From NCBI GenBank assembly GCA_025351785.1, contig JANXVF010000062.1, positions 1-54,351 of the forward strand: 54,351 bases of DNA, read 5' to 3'. The stretch comes from Flavobacterium sp. Lineage in GTDB: Bacteria; Bacteroidota; Bacteroidia; Flavobacteriales; Flavobacteriaceae. Made by a program: the position numbers and the translations under genes. Shown here in pieces: positions 17,111 to 26,080 of the stretch; position 1 is the stretch's first letter, and every line of letters starts with the position of its first letter. The notes beneath the pieces were generated by a model. The model was not told where the DNA came from. It saw only the letters and a list, made by a program, of their open reading frames with translations, and did not search any database.

Positions 17111-18727
17111 TTATTTAGAAATAATTTTTCCTGATTTGAAAAACCCGTTATTACTAACCAAATTGTATAAATATAACCCAGGCTCAATATTTAATTCTAT
17201 TTGAGTACTGTTTTGATTTATGTTTTTTTCTAAAATCAATTTTCCTAATACATCATATACTGAAAATTTACAGTTGCTATTTTCTTCATTTATCTGTAAA
17301 GTAAATTCATTTTTAAAAGGATTTGGATAAATTAAAACATTAGTATTGTCAACTAATGTTTTAACATTTAATTGATTACATCCTGGAGTTATTATATCTG
17401 TTATGGCAAATGTAGTTAAAGCACCATTTGTAGCAAGTACTCTACCATCAATATTTGAACCTGTTCCAACATTTATTGCACCATTGTTACAAACAACTGT
17501 ACCTCTTATATGAGAATAATCATTTATAGAAACAGCACCATTTACTATCCAAAAAATATTTTTTGCTTGAGCACCATTTAATAAGATAACATTAGCATAA
17601 GTGCTGGTTGAAAGAGCACCATAAATTTTGATAACAAATACTGCATCAGGATTATTTTGGGCATCAAAATATAAAGAGTTTGTGAGAACTGTACCACCAT
17701 TTAATAAATAAGTGTGAGGTGTTAAAAGCAAATCATTACCAAATTGAGATGGATACAATAATTGAATATCTGCTGGAAGTGCATTTAAATAAGTTCTTAC
17801 ATTCAATAAATCTGATGCACATTGAGCTGTTGACGGATCTGGAATAGGATGAATAGTACCAGTTACATTCATACTATTAAAACCAGTTGTTAAACCTACA
17901 TTTGTTCCTACATCACCTGTTACATTTGTAACACCAGAATTTGTAACATCATCTATACCAGAAAAAATAGCATAACAAATTGTTGATGCTAAATTTGGAG
18001 CAACAGGTCCTGTTAAAATAACACTACCACAGCCAACGGGTATTTTCCCATCTATTCCATCTACAGTTACTGCACCAGTTGTAGATAATAATCTTCCTTC
18101 AAGCTTAGAATTGACACCCATCAAGATAGCAGCATTATTTGCAATAATAGTTCCTTTCATAATTGTACCTGTTGCCATATCGACCAAACCTTCTGTTTTC
18201 CAAAATACATTACAAGCTTGCGCACCGTTAATTAAAGTTATTTGTGATAGAGAATGAGTCGAAAAAGCACCTTGAATTTTAAAAACAAAAAGAGCATTTG
18301 GATTATTTTGACCATCTAAAATCAGATTACCATCTAAAATAGCTCCACTATTAATCGAATAAACTCCTGCGTTTAATGTATTTCCATTTCCTAAACTCGA
18401 AGATGGAAAATAGTTTGGAATTAATGAATTAATTTGATTGTAAGCAATTTGTAAATCAGCTGCGGCTTGACTACTTGCAGTATTGTCGTCTTGCATAATA
18501 CCATTTACGTTTCCAAAACCTGTAGAGGTAGAACCAGAAGTATTAGTCCCAACATTTCCAGTAAGATGAGTCATAAGACTATTTGTAACATTACAGGAGA
18601 CAGCACCATTGGAAGAAAAAATGATAAAATTTGCGGTACTTCCCAGTACAGGAGCTTGAGCTTTGGCATTAAATCCAGATAAAATTACTACCGTAGTAGT
18701 GATGTAAATAAGTAGTTTTTTTTTCAT
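17111..18727 (-). CDS. T9SS-secreted protein with two DUF3494 ice-binding-like domains
   Basis: 538 residues. A signal peptide (about 1-23, ending AKAQA) is followed by two tandem DUF3494 domains (about 28-233 and 240-452), each with the family pattern: FIIFSSNGAVSC or YAIFSGIDDVTN, NVGTN or DVGTN, LDGQNNPNALFVFKI or FDAQNNPDAVFVIKI, INGAQACNVFW or LNGAQAKNIFW, and GRLLSTTGAVT or GRVLATNGALT. The last ~75 residues (NVLIYPNPFKNEF, GLYLYNLVSNNGFFKSGKIISK) are a T9SS type A sorting domain. DUF3494 proteins bind ice in cold-adapted microbes, but the domain also occurs in non-ice-binding proteins. A 15-nt palindrome lies upstream. Confidence 0.9.
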   Translation of the reverse strand: MKKKLLIYITTTVVILSGFNAKAQAPVLGSTANFIIFSSNGAVSCNVTNSLMTHLTGNVGTNTSGSTSTGFGNVNGIMQDDNTASSQAAADLQIAYNQINSLIPNYFPSSSLGNGNTLNAGVYSINSGAILDGNLILDGQNNPNALFVFKIQGAFSTHSLSQITLINGAQACNVFWKTEGLVDMATGTIMKGTIIANNAAILMGVNSKLEGRLLSTTGAVTVDGIDGKIPVGCGSVILTGPVAPNLASTICYAIFSGIDDVTNSGVTNVTGDVGTNVGLTTGFNSMNVTGTIHPIPDPSTAQCASDLLNVRTYLNALPADIQLLYPSQFGNDLLLTPHTYLLNGGTVLTNSLYFDAQNNPDAVFVIKIYGALSTSTYANVILLNGAQAKNIFWIVNGAVSINDYSHIRGTVVCNNGAINVGTGSNIDGRVLATNGALTTFAITDIITPGCNQLNVKTLVDNTNVLIYPNPFKNEFTLQINEENSNCKFSVYDVLGKLILEKNINQNSTQIELNIEPGLYLYNLVSNNGFFKSGKIISK

Positions 18728-18753
18728 AAGTGTTGAGTTTCATGAGAGCGTAG

Positions 18754-18768
18754 GCACAATCATTGTGC
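18754..18768. promoter_or_regulatory. 15-nt palindrome upstream of the ice-binding-like gene
   Basis: GCACAAT-C-ATTGTGC is a perfect inverted repeat 26 nt upstream of the ATG at 18727. It could be an operator or a 5'-UTR hairpin. No U-tract follows on the minus strand, so it is not a terminator. Confidence 0.4.
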
Positions 18769-19022
18769 TGTAAAATTATTATACAACGTAACGAAACTAT
18801 TACACAATAAAAATATTATATTATAAAATTATACTAAATAATGTAATGAAAAAATTGGAAGAGAATAGGAAAAAAATAGAAAGATAAATTATAACTTAAA
18901 AAAATAATTAAAAAACATATTTAAAGATTATTAATCCATTTTCTAATATCTATTTTGATTTTAGATTTTATAAAAAAATATCAAAATTTGAAAGATTTGT
19001 AAATCCCTAAATATAATCAGAT

Positions 19023-19976
19023 TTATTTAAAAAAACTATCTACAAATTCAAATTTATTAAAAACTTGTAAATCTTCAAGACCTTCACCTACTCCAATATA
19101 TTTTACCGGAATTTTAAATTGATCAGATATTCCAATCACAACGCCACCTTTTGCAGTTCCGTCAAGTTTTGTAACAGCCAGACACGTTACTTCGGTTGCT
19201 GCAGTAAATTGTGTGGCTTGTTCAAAAGCATTTTGTCCTGTCGAGCCATCTAGCACTAATAAAACATCGTGTGGTGCATCATCAACTACTTTTTGCATAA
19301 CGCGTTTTACTTTTGTCAACTCGTTCATTAAGTTTACTTTATTGTGTAATCGTCCTGCTGTATCAATTATTACTACATCTGCATTTTGAGAAACAGCACT
19401 TTGCAAAGTGTCAAATGCTACCGATGCAGGATCACTTCCCATTTGTTGTTTCACAATTGGAACTCCTACTCTATCAGCCCAAACTTGCAATTGATCTATA
19501 GCTGCAGCTCTAAAAGTATCAGCAGCACCAAGAACTACTTTATATCCTGACTTTTTTAATTGATATGCTAATTTTCCAATTGTAGTGGTTTTCCCAACTC
19601 CGTTAACGCCAACTACCATTATTACATAAGGTTTTTTGTCTTTTGGAATCTCAAATTCTGTTGCTTCACCTGAGTTTGTTTCAGATAATAACGAAGCTAT
19701 TTCTTCTCTTAGAATTTTATTTAATTCGTCGGTACCTAAATATCTATCGTTTGCAACTCGTTGCTCTATTCTAGTAATAATTTTTAAGGTTGTATTTACT
19801 CCAACATCAGATGATACCAAAACTTCTTCAAGGTTATCTAAAACTTCGTCGTCAACTTTCGATTTTCCGGCTACCGCTTTTGTTAATTTTGAAAAAAAAG
19901 AAGTTTTACTTTGTTCCAGACCTTTGTCGAGAGATTCCTTTTTTTCTGAACTAAATAATTTTTTGAAAAAACTCAT
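19023..19976 (-). CDS. ftsY: Signal recognition particle receptor FtsY
   Basis: The SRP-dependent targeting GTPase at the inner membrane (317 residues, the short form lacking a long acidic N-terminal domain). It has the helical N domain (about 20-100) and the NG GTPase domain: GVNGVGKTTTIGKLA (G1), DTFRAAAIDQL, VIIDTAGRLHNK (G3), TKLDGTAKGG (G4/G5) and the C-terminal KYIGVGEGLEDLQVF. It follows the L28-L33-DUF4295 genes on the same strand, a Bacteroidetes-typical order, but a terminator (20162-20189) and about 236 nt separate it from DUF4295, so it probably has its own promoter. Confidence 0.96.
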   Translation of the reverse strand: MSFFKKLFSSEKKESLDKGLEQSKTSFFSKLTKAVAGKSKVDDEVLDNLEEVLVSSDVGVNTTLKIITRIEQRVANDRYLGTDELNKILREEIASLLSETNSGEATEFEIPKDKKPYVIMVVGVNGVGKTTTIGKLAYQLKKSGYKVVLGAADTFRAAAIDQLQVWADRVGVPIVKQQMGSDPASVAFDTLQSAVSQNADVVIIDTAGRLHNKVNLMNELTKVKRVMQKVVDDAPHDVLLVLDGSTGQNAFEQATQFTAATEVTCLAVTKLDGTAKGGVVIGISDQFKIPVKYIGVGEGLEDLQVFNKFEFVDSFFK

Positions 19977-20161
19977 AAGTAAGTTTTTAATATTTTAATG
20001 TTTGTTTAAATTTCGTATTTTAATGCAATTGCTAATTATTTTGCCTTAATCGAGTTACTATCTTCTTAAGGTAGTGTACAGCGTAAGCTGAGAGCAGGAA
20101 TAACACTGATTTAAATATCGCAAGCAATCAACTTCTGAAAATAGTTAATACAAATATAAAT

Positions 20162-20189
20162 AAAAAAGCTACTTCCAGTTGAAAGTAGC
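20162..20189 (-). terminator. Rho-independent terminator after the L28-L33-DUF4295 genes
   Basis: GCTACTT (20169-20175) pairs with AAGTAGC (20183-20189). On the minus strand the hairpin is followed by a U6 tract (20162-20167), 24 nt after the DUF4295 stop codon. Confidence 0.7.
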
Positions 20190-20212
20190 CATGATATAAA
20201 AATTTAAATAGA

Positions 20213-20365
20213 TTATTTTTTTGCTAAAAATCCGTCAACCTCTTCAGGTGTCATGATGCTTTCAACAAAAGTATATGCTCCAGTTTTTGGAGATTTTACC
20301 ATTTTAATTGCTTTTGACAATCTTTTTGAAGATGTTTGTAACGATGCTACTGTTTTCTTTGCCAT
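20213..20365 (-). CDS. DUF4295 small protein
   Basis: 50 residues from the ATG at 20365 to the TAA at 20213, short, basic and cytosolic. The sequence begins MAKKTVASLQTSSKRLSK, contains MVKSPKTGAYTFVES and ends PEEVDGFLAKK, matching the DUF4295 family that in Bacteroidetes sits between rpmG and ftsY. It is probably co-transcribed with rpmB and rpmG (36 nt from the rpmG stop to this start). A ribosome-associated role is inferred only from position and composition. Confidence 0.9.
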   Translation of the reverse strand: MAKKTVASLQTSSKRLSKAIKMVKSPKTGAYTFVESIMTPEEVDGFLAKK

Positions 20366-20401
20366 GATTTAAGGAATATTGAGATTTTTAAAAACCTCTA
20401 A

Positions 20402-20584
20402 TTATTTTATTTCTTTGTGAACGGTCATTCTCTTCAAAATAGGATTGAATTTTTTAATTTCTAATCTATCCGGAGTATTTTTTTTGTTTTTAGTACTGAT
20501 GTAACGAGACGTTCCAGGTAAACCTGTTGTTTTGTGTTCGGTACACTCTAAAATAACTTGAATTCTATTTCCTTTCTTTGCCAT
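20402..20584 (-). CDS. rpmG: 50S ribosomal protein L33
   Basis: 60 residues, highly basic. Family pattern: [39 protein letters not shown] in two-stranded form, then [14 protein letters not shown]. It has only one of the four Zn-binding cysteines of the zinc form, so it is the cysteine-poor type. It lies 27 nt downstream of rpmB and upstream of DUF4295. Confidence 0.95.
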   Translation of the reverse strand: MAKKGNRIQVILECTEHKTTGLPGTSRYISTKNKKNTPDRLEIKKFNPILKRMTVHKEIK

Positions 20585-20611
20585 TTTGCTATATAATTTT
20601 TTTGGAAAAGA

Positions 20612-20848
20612 TTATTTAATAAATCCTTGTGCTTGCGCTTTTTTCAAAACTGCAGCAATTCCATTTTTGTTTATTGTTTTTATTGTAGATGCAGCTACTC
20701 TCAATGAAATCCATCTATCTTCCTCCGGAAGGTAGAAACGCTTTTTAACTAAATTTACAGAGAATTTTCTCTTAGTTTTGTTCATAGCGTGAGAAACATT
20801 ATTTCCTACCATCGCTTTTTTACCAGTAAGGTCACAAACTCTTGACAT
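20612..20848 (-). CDS. rpmB: 50S ribosomal protein L28
   Basis: 78 residues, normal length. N-terminal signature [21 protein letters not shown], then [20 protein letters not shown] and the C-terminal [14 protein letters not shown]. Part of the large ribosomal subunit. It is the first gene of the L28-L33-DUF4295 group and lies 73 nt downstream of cinA. Confidence 0.96.
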   Translation of the reverse strand: MSRVCDLTGKKAMVGNNVSHAMNKTKRKFSVNLVKKRFYLPEEDRWISLRVAASTIKTINKNGIAAVLKKAQAQGFIK

Positions 20849-20921
20849 TATTCTTATCTTTTATCGTTATTGAATTTCGGTTTGCAAAGAAACAAAAAAG
20901 AAACCATTGAAGCAAAAAAAA

Positions 20922-22172
20922 TTAAAAGTTTTTTAAAATTTCTTTCTGCACCATTTCTAATGCTTTATATACAGTTCTATCAATTACTTTTTCACGTGGT
21001 TGACCAAAATTAAATTCTTCTATAAAAACAGTTTCTGGGGTAGCAATTGCAATAAAAACAGTTCCTATTGTTACGTCTGAATCACCTTTTGACGGTCCAG
21101 CATTTCCCGTTGTAGCAATTGCATAATCGGTTTTCATCAACTTTTTTATTCCGATTACCATTTCTGTTGCAACTTGCCTAGAAACCACAGAAAATTCATT
21201 GATAGTATTTTGAGAAACTTCTAAAAATGAAACTTTTGTATCTGTTGCATAGCTTACTACACTTCCTCTGTAATATTTTGATGCGCCAGAAACGGACGAT
21301 AAAAGTTGGGCTATTTTTCCTCCAGTAATACTCTCGGCGGTCGAAATCGTTTTATTTTGTTGGGTTAGCATTTTACCAATTACTACTTCGATGGTTTCTT
21401 CATCATCAAATCCGACAATAATATCACTAATTATTTTTGTCAATGATTCAACATTTTGATTGATAGCGTTTTCAAGAATTTCCTTATTTTTACCTCGAGC
21501 TGTTAAGCGCAATCGAACACGTCCGGGATTTGGCAAATATGCTAATTTTATAAATTCAGGAAGATTATTTTCCCAATTTTCAATGCGCTCTGCCACTAAA
21601 CTTTCCCCTTGACCGTAGGTTAAAATAGTTTTATGAATAATGTATGGTCGCTCGTATTCTTGAACTATTTTGGGAACAATTTCGTTTTCTATAATATATT
21701 TCATTTCATATGGAACTCCAGGTAACGAAATATAAACTGTATGCTCTTTTTTCATCCACATTCCAGGAGCTGTGCCAACTTTGTTAAAAAGAATTTGACA
21801 TTTTGATGGAACAAGAGCTTGATCACGATTCATTTGAGTTATTGGTCTTTTGAAAATACTTTCTATTAAATGAGTCACATGATTTAAAACTACTTTATTT
21901 TCTACCAATATATCATCAAAATATTCGCAGAAAGTATGCTTAGTAATATCATCTTTTGTTGGTCCTAAACCTCCGGTTATAATAACAAAATCAACATTGT
22001 TTTGAAGTGATTTAAATGTAGATAGTATATGATTTTTATCATCAGAAATAGAAAGCATCTCGGTAGTTTGAACCCCAATTTTATCTAATGCTTTAGCAAT
22101 ATAACCTGAGTTTGTATCAATAATTTGACCAATCAGGATTTCGTCACCAATAGTAACAATTGTTGCTTTCAT
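20922..22172 (-). CDS. cinA: CinA family protein (competence/damage-inducible, NMN amidohydrolase)
   Basis: 416 residues with both CinA domains. The N-terminal MoaB/Mog-like (COG1058) domain (about 1-170) has [19 protein letters not shown] and [13 protein letters not shown]. The C-terminal PncC-type amidase (about 260-412) has [32 protein letters not shown] and [11 protein letters not shown]. In bacteria studied, CinA hydrolyses nicotinamide mononucleotide and ADP-ribose, recycling pyridine nucleotides. It follows the Hpt-domain gene by 63 nt in the same direction. Confidence 0.94.
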   Translation of the reverse strand: MKATIVTIGDEILIGQIIDTNSGYIAKALDKIGVQTTEMLSISDDKNHILSTFKSLQNNVDFVIITGGLGPTKDDITKHTFCEYFDDILVENKVVLNHVTHLIESIFKRPITQMNRDQALVPSKCQILFNKVGTAPGMWMKKEHTVYISLPGVPYEMKYIIENEIVPKIVQEYERPYIIHKTILTYGQGESLVAERIENWENNLPEFIKLAYLPNPGRVRLRLTARGKNKEILENAINQNVESLTKIISDIIVGFDDEETIEVVIGKMLTQQNKTISTAESITGGKIAQLLSSVSGASKYYRGSVVSYATDTKVSFLEVSQNTINEFSVVSRQVATEMVIGIKKLMKTDYAIATTGNAGPSKGDSDVTIGTVFIAIATPETVFIEEFNFGQPREKVIDRTVYKALEMVQKEILKNF

Positions 22173-22235
22173 TATAATGAAAATACTAAATTAAGTTTTA
22201 AAAGTTTAAAAAACTTGACTTAATTCTAGATTAAT

Positions 22236-22580
22236 TTACAGTTCAAAATCTTTTTTTATTTCCTTAATTGCTTTTTCTACTTGATCTTGAATACTTTCAA
22301 AAGTTGCAGTTATTTCGCGGCGTTTCCCTTCAGTTTTTGTCCACGCTTCAACTTGTAGAATTTCTTCGTAGGCCATATTAAGTCCTAATAAATCTAGAGT
22401 TGGTTTTATTTTATGAGCATAGGCATAGGCTAATTTATGCTCTTTTGTTTTAATTCCAAGTTCAATTTGTTTTAAATCTAGCGGAACTTCAGTTACAAAA
22501 AGTGTAATGATTTGAATAACAAAATCAGGATCATTGTCTGATAATGCATAGACTTTAGCTAAGTTATAGTGTAGTGCCAT
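22236..22580 (-). CDS. Histidine phosphotransfer (Hpt) domain protein
   Basis: 114 residues, a single four-helix Hpt domain with the phospho-accepting histidine in AYAHKIKPTLDLLGL (about residue 51). Hpt proteins shuttle phosphate between hybrid kinases and response regulators. No cognate hybrid kinase is nearby; the two-component pair at 28-30 kb is of the simple type. Its start overlaps the end of the upstream FAH gene by 1 nt, indicating coupled translation. Confidence 0.85.
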   Translation of the reverse strand: MALHYNLAKVYALSDNDPDFVIQIITLFVTEVPLDLKQIELGIKTKEHKLAYAYAHKIKPTLDLLGLNMAYEEILQVEAWTKTEGKRREITATFESIQDQVEKAIKEIKKDFEL

Positions 22581-23191
22581 TATTTTATTTGTATTCTAAA
22601 TAGTTTATTGTTTTGTATAAATCCTTCCAATATATCATTTGGTTTGACTGCGCTAACTCCTTCGGGAGTTCCAGTAAATAAAATATCTCCTTTTTTGAGT
22701 GTAAAATATTGTGAAACATGCGAAATTAATTCATCAATTTTCCAAATCATCATGCCTGTATTTCCGGTTTGAACAACTTTAGAATTATTCGTTAATTCAA
22801 AGTTAATGTTTTCTAGCGATTCAAACTGATTTTTATTGATAAAGTCTCCAATAACAGCCGAACCGTCAAATGCTTTTGCTTTTTCCCAAGGTAATCCTTT
22901 TAATTTTAATTCATTTTGAACATCTCGAGCTGTAAAATCTATGCCTAAGCCTATTTCATCATAATATTTATGAGCAAATTTCTGATCAATATATTTTCCA
23001 ACCTTATTAATTTTAACTAAAATCTCAACTTCATGATGCACATCATTTGAAAACTCTGGAATCACAAAAGGGTGTTGTTTCAATAAAACTGAGGAGTCTG
23101 GTTTTAAAAAAACAACAGGTTCTTTAGGTCGTTCATTTTGTAACTCATCAATATGACTTACATAATTTCTGCCGATACAGATTATTTTCAT
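22580..23191 (-). CDS. Fumarylacetoacetate hydrolase (FAH) family protein
   Basis: 203 residues, the short FAH form acting on 2-oxo acids such as acylpyruvates or oxaloacetate (hydrolase, decarboxylase or tautomerase). Motifs: IICIGRNYVSHIDEL, metal ligands in VHHEVEILVKI and the downstream GIDFTARDVQ, KAFDGSAVIGDF, and the C-terminal ILFTGTPEGVSAVKPND. Cytosolic. It is co-transcribed with the Hpt gene (1-nt overlap) and near the exonuclease gene. The exact substrate cannot be inferred. Confidence 0.9.
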   Translation of the reverse strand: MKIICIGRNYVSHIDELQNERPKEPVVFLKPDSSVLLKQHPFVIPEFSNDVHHEVEILVKINKVGKYIDQKFAHKYYDEIGLGIDFTARDVQNELKLKGLPWEKAKAFDGSAVIGDFINKNQFESLENINFELTNNSKVVQTGNTGMMIWKIDELISHVSQYFTLKKGDILFTGTPEGVSAVKPNDILEGFIQNNKLFRIQIK

Positions 23192-23255
23192 TTTTTGCTG
23201 TTGTAGGTTTTAGATTATGTATTTCAGTTTTTAATTTTGGTTTTGCTATGTGCTT

Positions 23256-24026
23256 CTATTTGGTATTTAACTTTCTTAATTTTATTGCTGTTAACACTTT
23301 TTTTGTATATAATGGAAAATCTGCTCCTTGAATCCAACCGTAATAACCAGGTTCTTTTTCGAGCACTGCTTCTACAAGTTGTCCTTTATTTTTTCCAAAA
23401 GTAAAAATTTCTTTACCTTCATCATTTAAGGCTATGAAACCAGCAAAATCAACTGATTTTTTTCGAGTTGTAAACTCACTAAGCAATTTTATATCGTTAT
23501 CTAAATCATCATATCTGTCTAATTGTGCCTTTAAAATTTCGTAAGTCGCCATGGTATCTGCTTCGGCAGAGTGGGCATTTTCTAGAATTTGATTGCAATA
23601 AAATTTGTAAGCAGCACTCAATGTACGTTCTTCTTTTTTGTGAAAAATAGTTTGAATATCTACAGAATATCTATTTTTCATATCAAAATCTACACCGGCA
23701 CGCAGTAATTCTTCTGCCAAAAGTGGGATATCAAATCTATCAGAATTGAATCCAGCTAAATCAGAATCTTTAATCATAGCATAAATTTGTGGTGCTAACT
23801 CACTAAATGTTGGCTCATTTGCTACTTTTTCGTTTGTAATCCCATGAACTGCAGTAGTTTGTGGAGGAATAGTAATTGTTGGGTTTACTAACCACGTTTT
23901 GCTTTCTTTGTTTCCGTTTGGGAAAACCTTAAAAATTGCAATTTCTACAATTCGATCTTTTGCAACCTCAATACCTGTAGTTTCCAGATCAAAAAAACAA
24001 ATCGGACGGTTTAATTTTAATTCCAT
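23256..24026 (-). CDS. 3'-5' exonuclease, DnaQ-like
   Basis: 256 residues. A DEDDh exonuclease domain (about 5-180): FFDLETTG (ExoI), FNSDRFDIPLLAEEL (ExoII), HSAEADTMATYEIL (ExoIII). The C-terminal ~70 residues (FTFGKNKGQLVEAVLEKEPGYYGWIQGADFP) resemble the small domain found behind DnaQ-type exonucleases in Bacteroidetes. It may proofread for DNA polymerase or degrade single strands. A TATATTTG box on the minus strand at 24044-24051 may be its promoter. Confidence 0.9.
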   Translation of the reverse strand: MELKLNRPICFFDLETTGIEVAKDRIVEIAIFKVFPNGNKESKTWLVNPTITIPPQTTAVHGITNEKVANEPTFSELAPQIYAMIKDSDLAGFNSDRFDIPLLAEELLRAGVDFDMKNRYSVDIQTIFHKKEERTLSAAYKFYCNQILENAHSAEADTMATYEILKAQLDRYDDLDNDIKLLSEFTTRKKSVDFAGFIALNDEGKEIFTFGKNKGQLVEAVLEKEPGYYGWIQGADFPLYTKKVLTAIKLRKLNTK

Positions 24027-24101
24027 TTTTAAAAGTTAGTTGGCAAATATAAAATTTTGAAGTTACCGTTGGTCGATAATTAAAAATTTTCAAAATAATT
24101 T

Positions 24102-25103
24102 TTAATTATTATTTTTCAAAAAATTAATTAATCCATTCATGTAGACTTTTTGATCGTCATACATACTCATGTGGCTTCCATTTGAACAAGTTACATTTGA
24201 CCCTTTTTGAAATTGTGTGCTCATCCATTTCATATAATCAGGGTTCATAGTGTCATACTTTCCACCAATTGTTAATACAGGTATTTTGATATTTTTTAAC
24301 TCTTTAGATACATCCCAAGTGGTTAATTTTCCCGAAATTCCTAATTCACTTGGACCTTGCATAGTAACATATAACGAATTGTTTAAACGACTAAAAGCTC
24401 TGTTAACAGGTTCTGGCCAATCTTTTACAGGTAATCTTAGAATGTGTTGATTGTAAAAATTATTCATTAACAAATCCATATATTTAGGATTTGAAAAATC
24501 TTTTTTTGCTTCAATATCCTGAATTGTTTTTAAAACATCTGCTGGTAATTGTTTTGCTAAAACTTTTGAATATTTTCCATATTCAGGGCAACTTGCCATC
24601 ATGTTTGAAATGATTAAACCTTTCAAATTATTTTGATATTTCAAAGCATATTGCATGGCTAAAATTCCTCCCCAAGAATGACCTAACAAATAAAAATTTG
24701 AATTATTGAGATGTAATGATTTTCTAACTTGCTCAACCTCATCAACATAACGAGGTAAATCCCATAGTAAAGTATCTTTTGGATTATCAGAAAAGCCAGT
24801 GCCTAATTGATCATAATAAATAAACTCTATACCTTCCTGAGGCAAAAAACTTTCCATGCACTCAAAATATTCGTGAGACATTCCCGGACCCCCATTTAAT
24901 AACAAAACTTTTATTTTCGGATTATTCCCAATTCGTTTTGTCCAAACTTTAAAATCGCCTTTTGATGTATTTATAGTTATCATTTTGACACCTCCGTTTT
25001 TGATTCCTAAGGTATCATCTGAAAAATAATTATTAGTTTGAGATTTATCTTTGCAAGAAATTAAAAAAGTAAGTGTTGCTACTATTAGGATTTTGATTTT
25101 CAT
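24102..25103 (-). CDS. Alpha/beta hydrolase lipoprotein (proline iminopeptidase family)
   Basis: 333 residues. A lipoprotein signal (lipobox FLISC, Cys 17) is followed by an S33-type alpha/beta hydrolase: oxyanion motif LLNGGPGMSHEYFE, nucleophile elbow LGHSWGGILA, Asp in GGKYDTMNPDY and His in SNGSHMSMYD. S33 enzymes release N-terminal proline from peptides. The lipid anchor places this one in the periplasm or on the outer membrane, where it may trim dietary peptides. It lies 19 nt after the Ppx/GppA gene on the same strand. Confidence 0.88.
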   Translation of the reverse strand: MKIKILIVATLTFLISCKDKSQTNNYFSDDTLGIKNGGVKMITINTSKGDFKVWTKRIGNNPKIKVLLLNGGPGMSHEYFECMESFLPQEGIEFIYYDQLGTGFSDNPKDTLLWDLPRYVDEVEQVRKSLHLNNSNFYLLGHSWGGILAMQYALKYQNNLKGLIISNMMASCPEYGKYSKVLAKQLPADVLKTIQDIEAKKDFSNPKYMDLLMNNFYNQHILRLPVKDWPEPVNRAFSRLNNSLYVTMQGPSELGISGKLTTWDVSKELKNIKIPVLTIGGKYDTMNPDYMKWMSTQFQKGSNVTCSNGSHMSMYDDQKVYMNGLINFLKNNN

Positions 25104-25122
25104 GGTTTTAAAAATATAAAAA

Positions 25123-26013
25123 TTAAATTTTGTTATAATACATTGCTTTAACTATTCCATCGGCAAGTCCTATTTTTGGCACATAAATTTGTCTGGCGCC
25201 ACTCCATTTCATAGCATTTAAATAAATCATTGTAGCGGGAATTATTACATCTGCTCTATCTGTATTTAATCCTAATTCAGAAATTCGTTGTTCGTAAGTT
25301 AATGAATTTAAATAGTGATATTGTGAGTTCAAATACATATAAGATAGTGGTTTGTCTTGATGTTTACCTGACAATTTAAATAATTTGTTTATGTTTCCTC
25401 CAGATCCTATCAAGGTAATATTTTCATATTGATCGGTTACACATTTAATCCATTTTTCAATTTCGTGCCAAACTATATCATTGACCATATTATTTAATAA
25501 CCGAACTGTTCCATTTTTGAATGACTTTGAAACCACAATTTTACCATTTGAAAAAAGAGAAAACTCAGTACTGCCTCCACCTACATCAACATAAAGATAG
25601 GTTTTATCGGTTGAAAGAAATCCATGCAAATCAGAAGATGCAATAATTGATGCTTCAACTTTACCATCGATTATATCAATTTCAATTTCAGATTTTAGTC
25701 TTATAATTTCGGCAACATCTTTACCATTATATGCTTCTCGCATTGCCGATGTGGCGCATGCTTTATACTTTTCTACTTTATAAACTTTCATCAACAGTTT
25801 GAAAGCCATCATAGCATCACTCATTCTATCAATATTTTCCTCAGAGATTTCACCCACTGTAAAAGCATCTTGACCCAAACGTATTGGAACTCTAATTAGA
25901 GCAGACTTATTAAATTGAGTTTCTTTATTTTCTTGCTCAACAACGTTGGTTATCAGCAAACGCATGGCATTTGAACCAATATCGATAGCGGCATATTTTT
26001 TTATTGAAATCAT
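25123..26013 (-). CDS. Ppx/GppA family phosphatase
   Basis: 296 residues of the actin-like ASKHA fold: phosphate-1 loop AAIDIGSNAMRLL, phosphate-2 loop YLYVDVGGGSTEFSLF, and adenosine-type motif TLIGSGGNINKLF. It is the short form without the C-terminal HD domain. It degrades polyphosphate and/or converts pppGpp to ppGpp, linking it to the stringent response. A polyphosphate kinase gene, often a neighbour in related genomes, is not seen here. Confidence 0.9.
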   Translation of the reverse strand: MISIKKYAAIDIGSNAMRLLITNVVEQENKETQFNKSALIRVPIRLGQDAFTVGEISEENIDRMSDAMMAFKLLMKVYKVEKYKACATSAMREAYNGKDVAEIIRLKSEIEIDIIDGKVEASIIASSDLHGFLSTDKTYLYVDVGGGSTEFSLFSNGKIVVSKSFKNGTVRLLNNMVNDIVWHEIEKWIKCVTDQYENITLIGSGGNINKLFKLSGKHQDKPLSYMYLNSQYHYLNSLTYEQRISELGLNTDRADVIIPATMIYLNAMKWSGARQIYVPKIGLADGIVKAMYYNKI

Positions 26014-26080
26014 TAAGGAATCTAAATTTATGAAATTTATGGAAAGTTAGTGTTTATTTAATAATTTATATCATTAAAAT

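Noticed and set aside
20058..20135. Possible TPP riboswitch on the plus strand (CTGAGA and CTGAT resemble its core)
   Set aside because: The stem-forming GGGGTG...ACCC elements are missing and no plus-strand gene lies downstream for over 6 kb, so the similarity is probably accidental.
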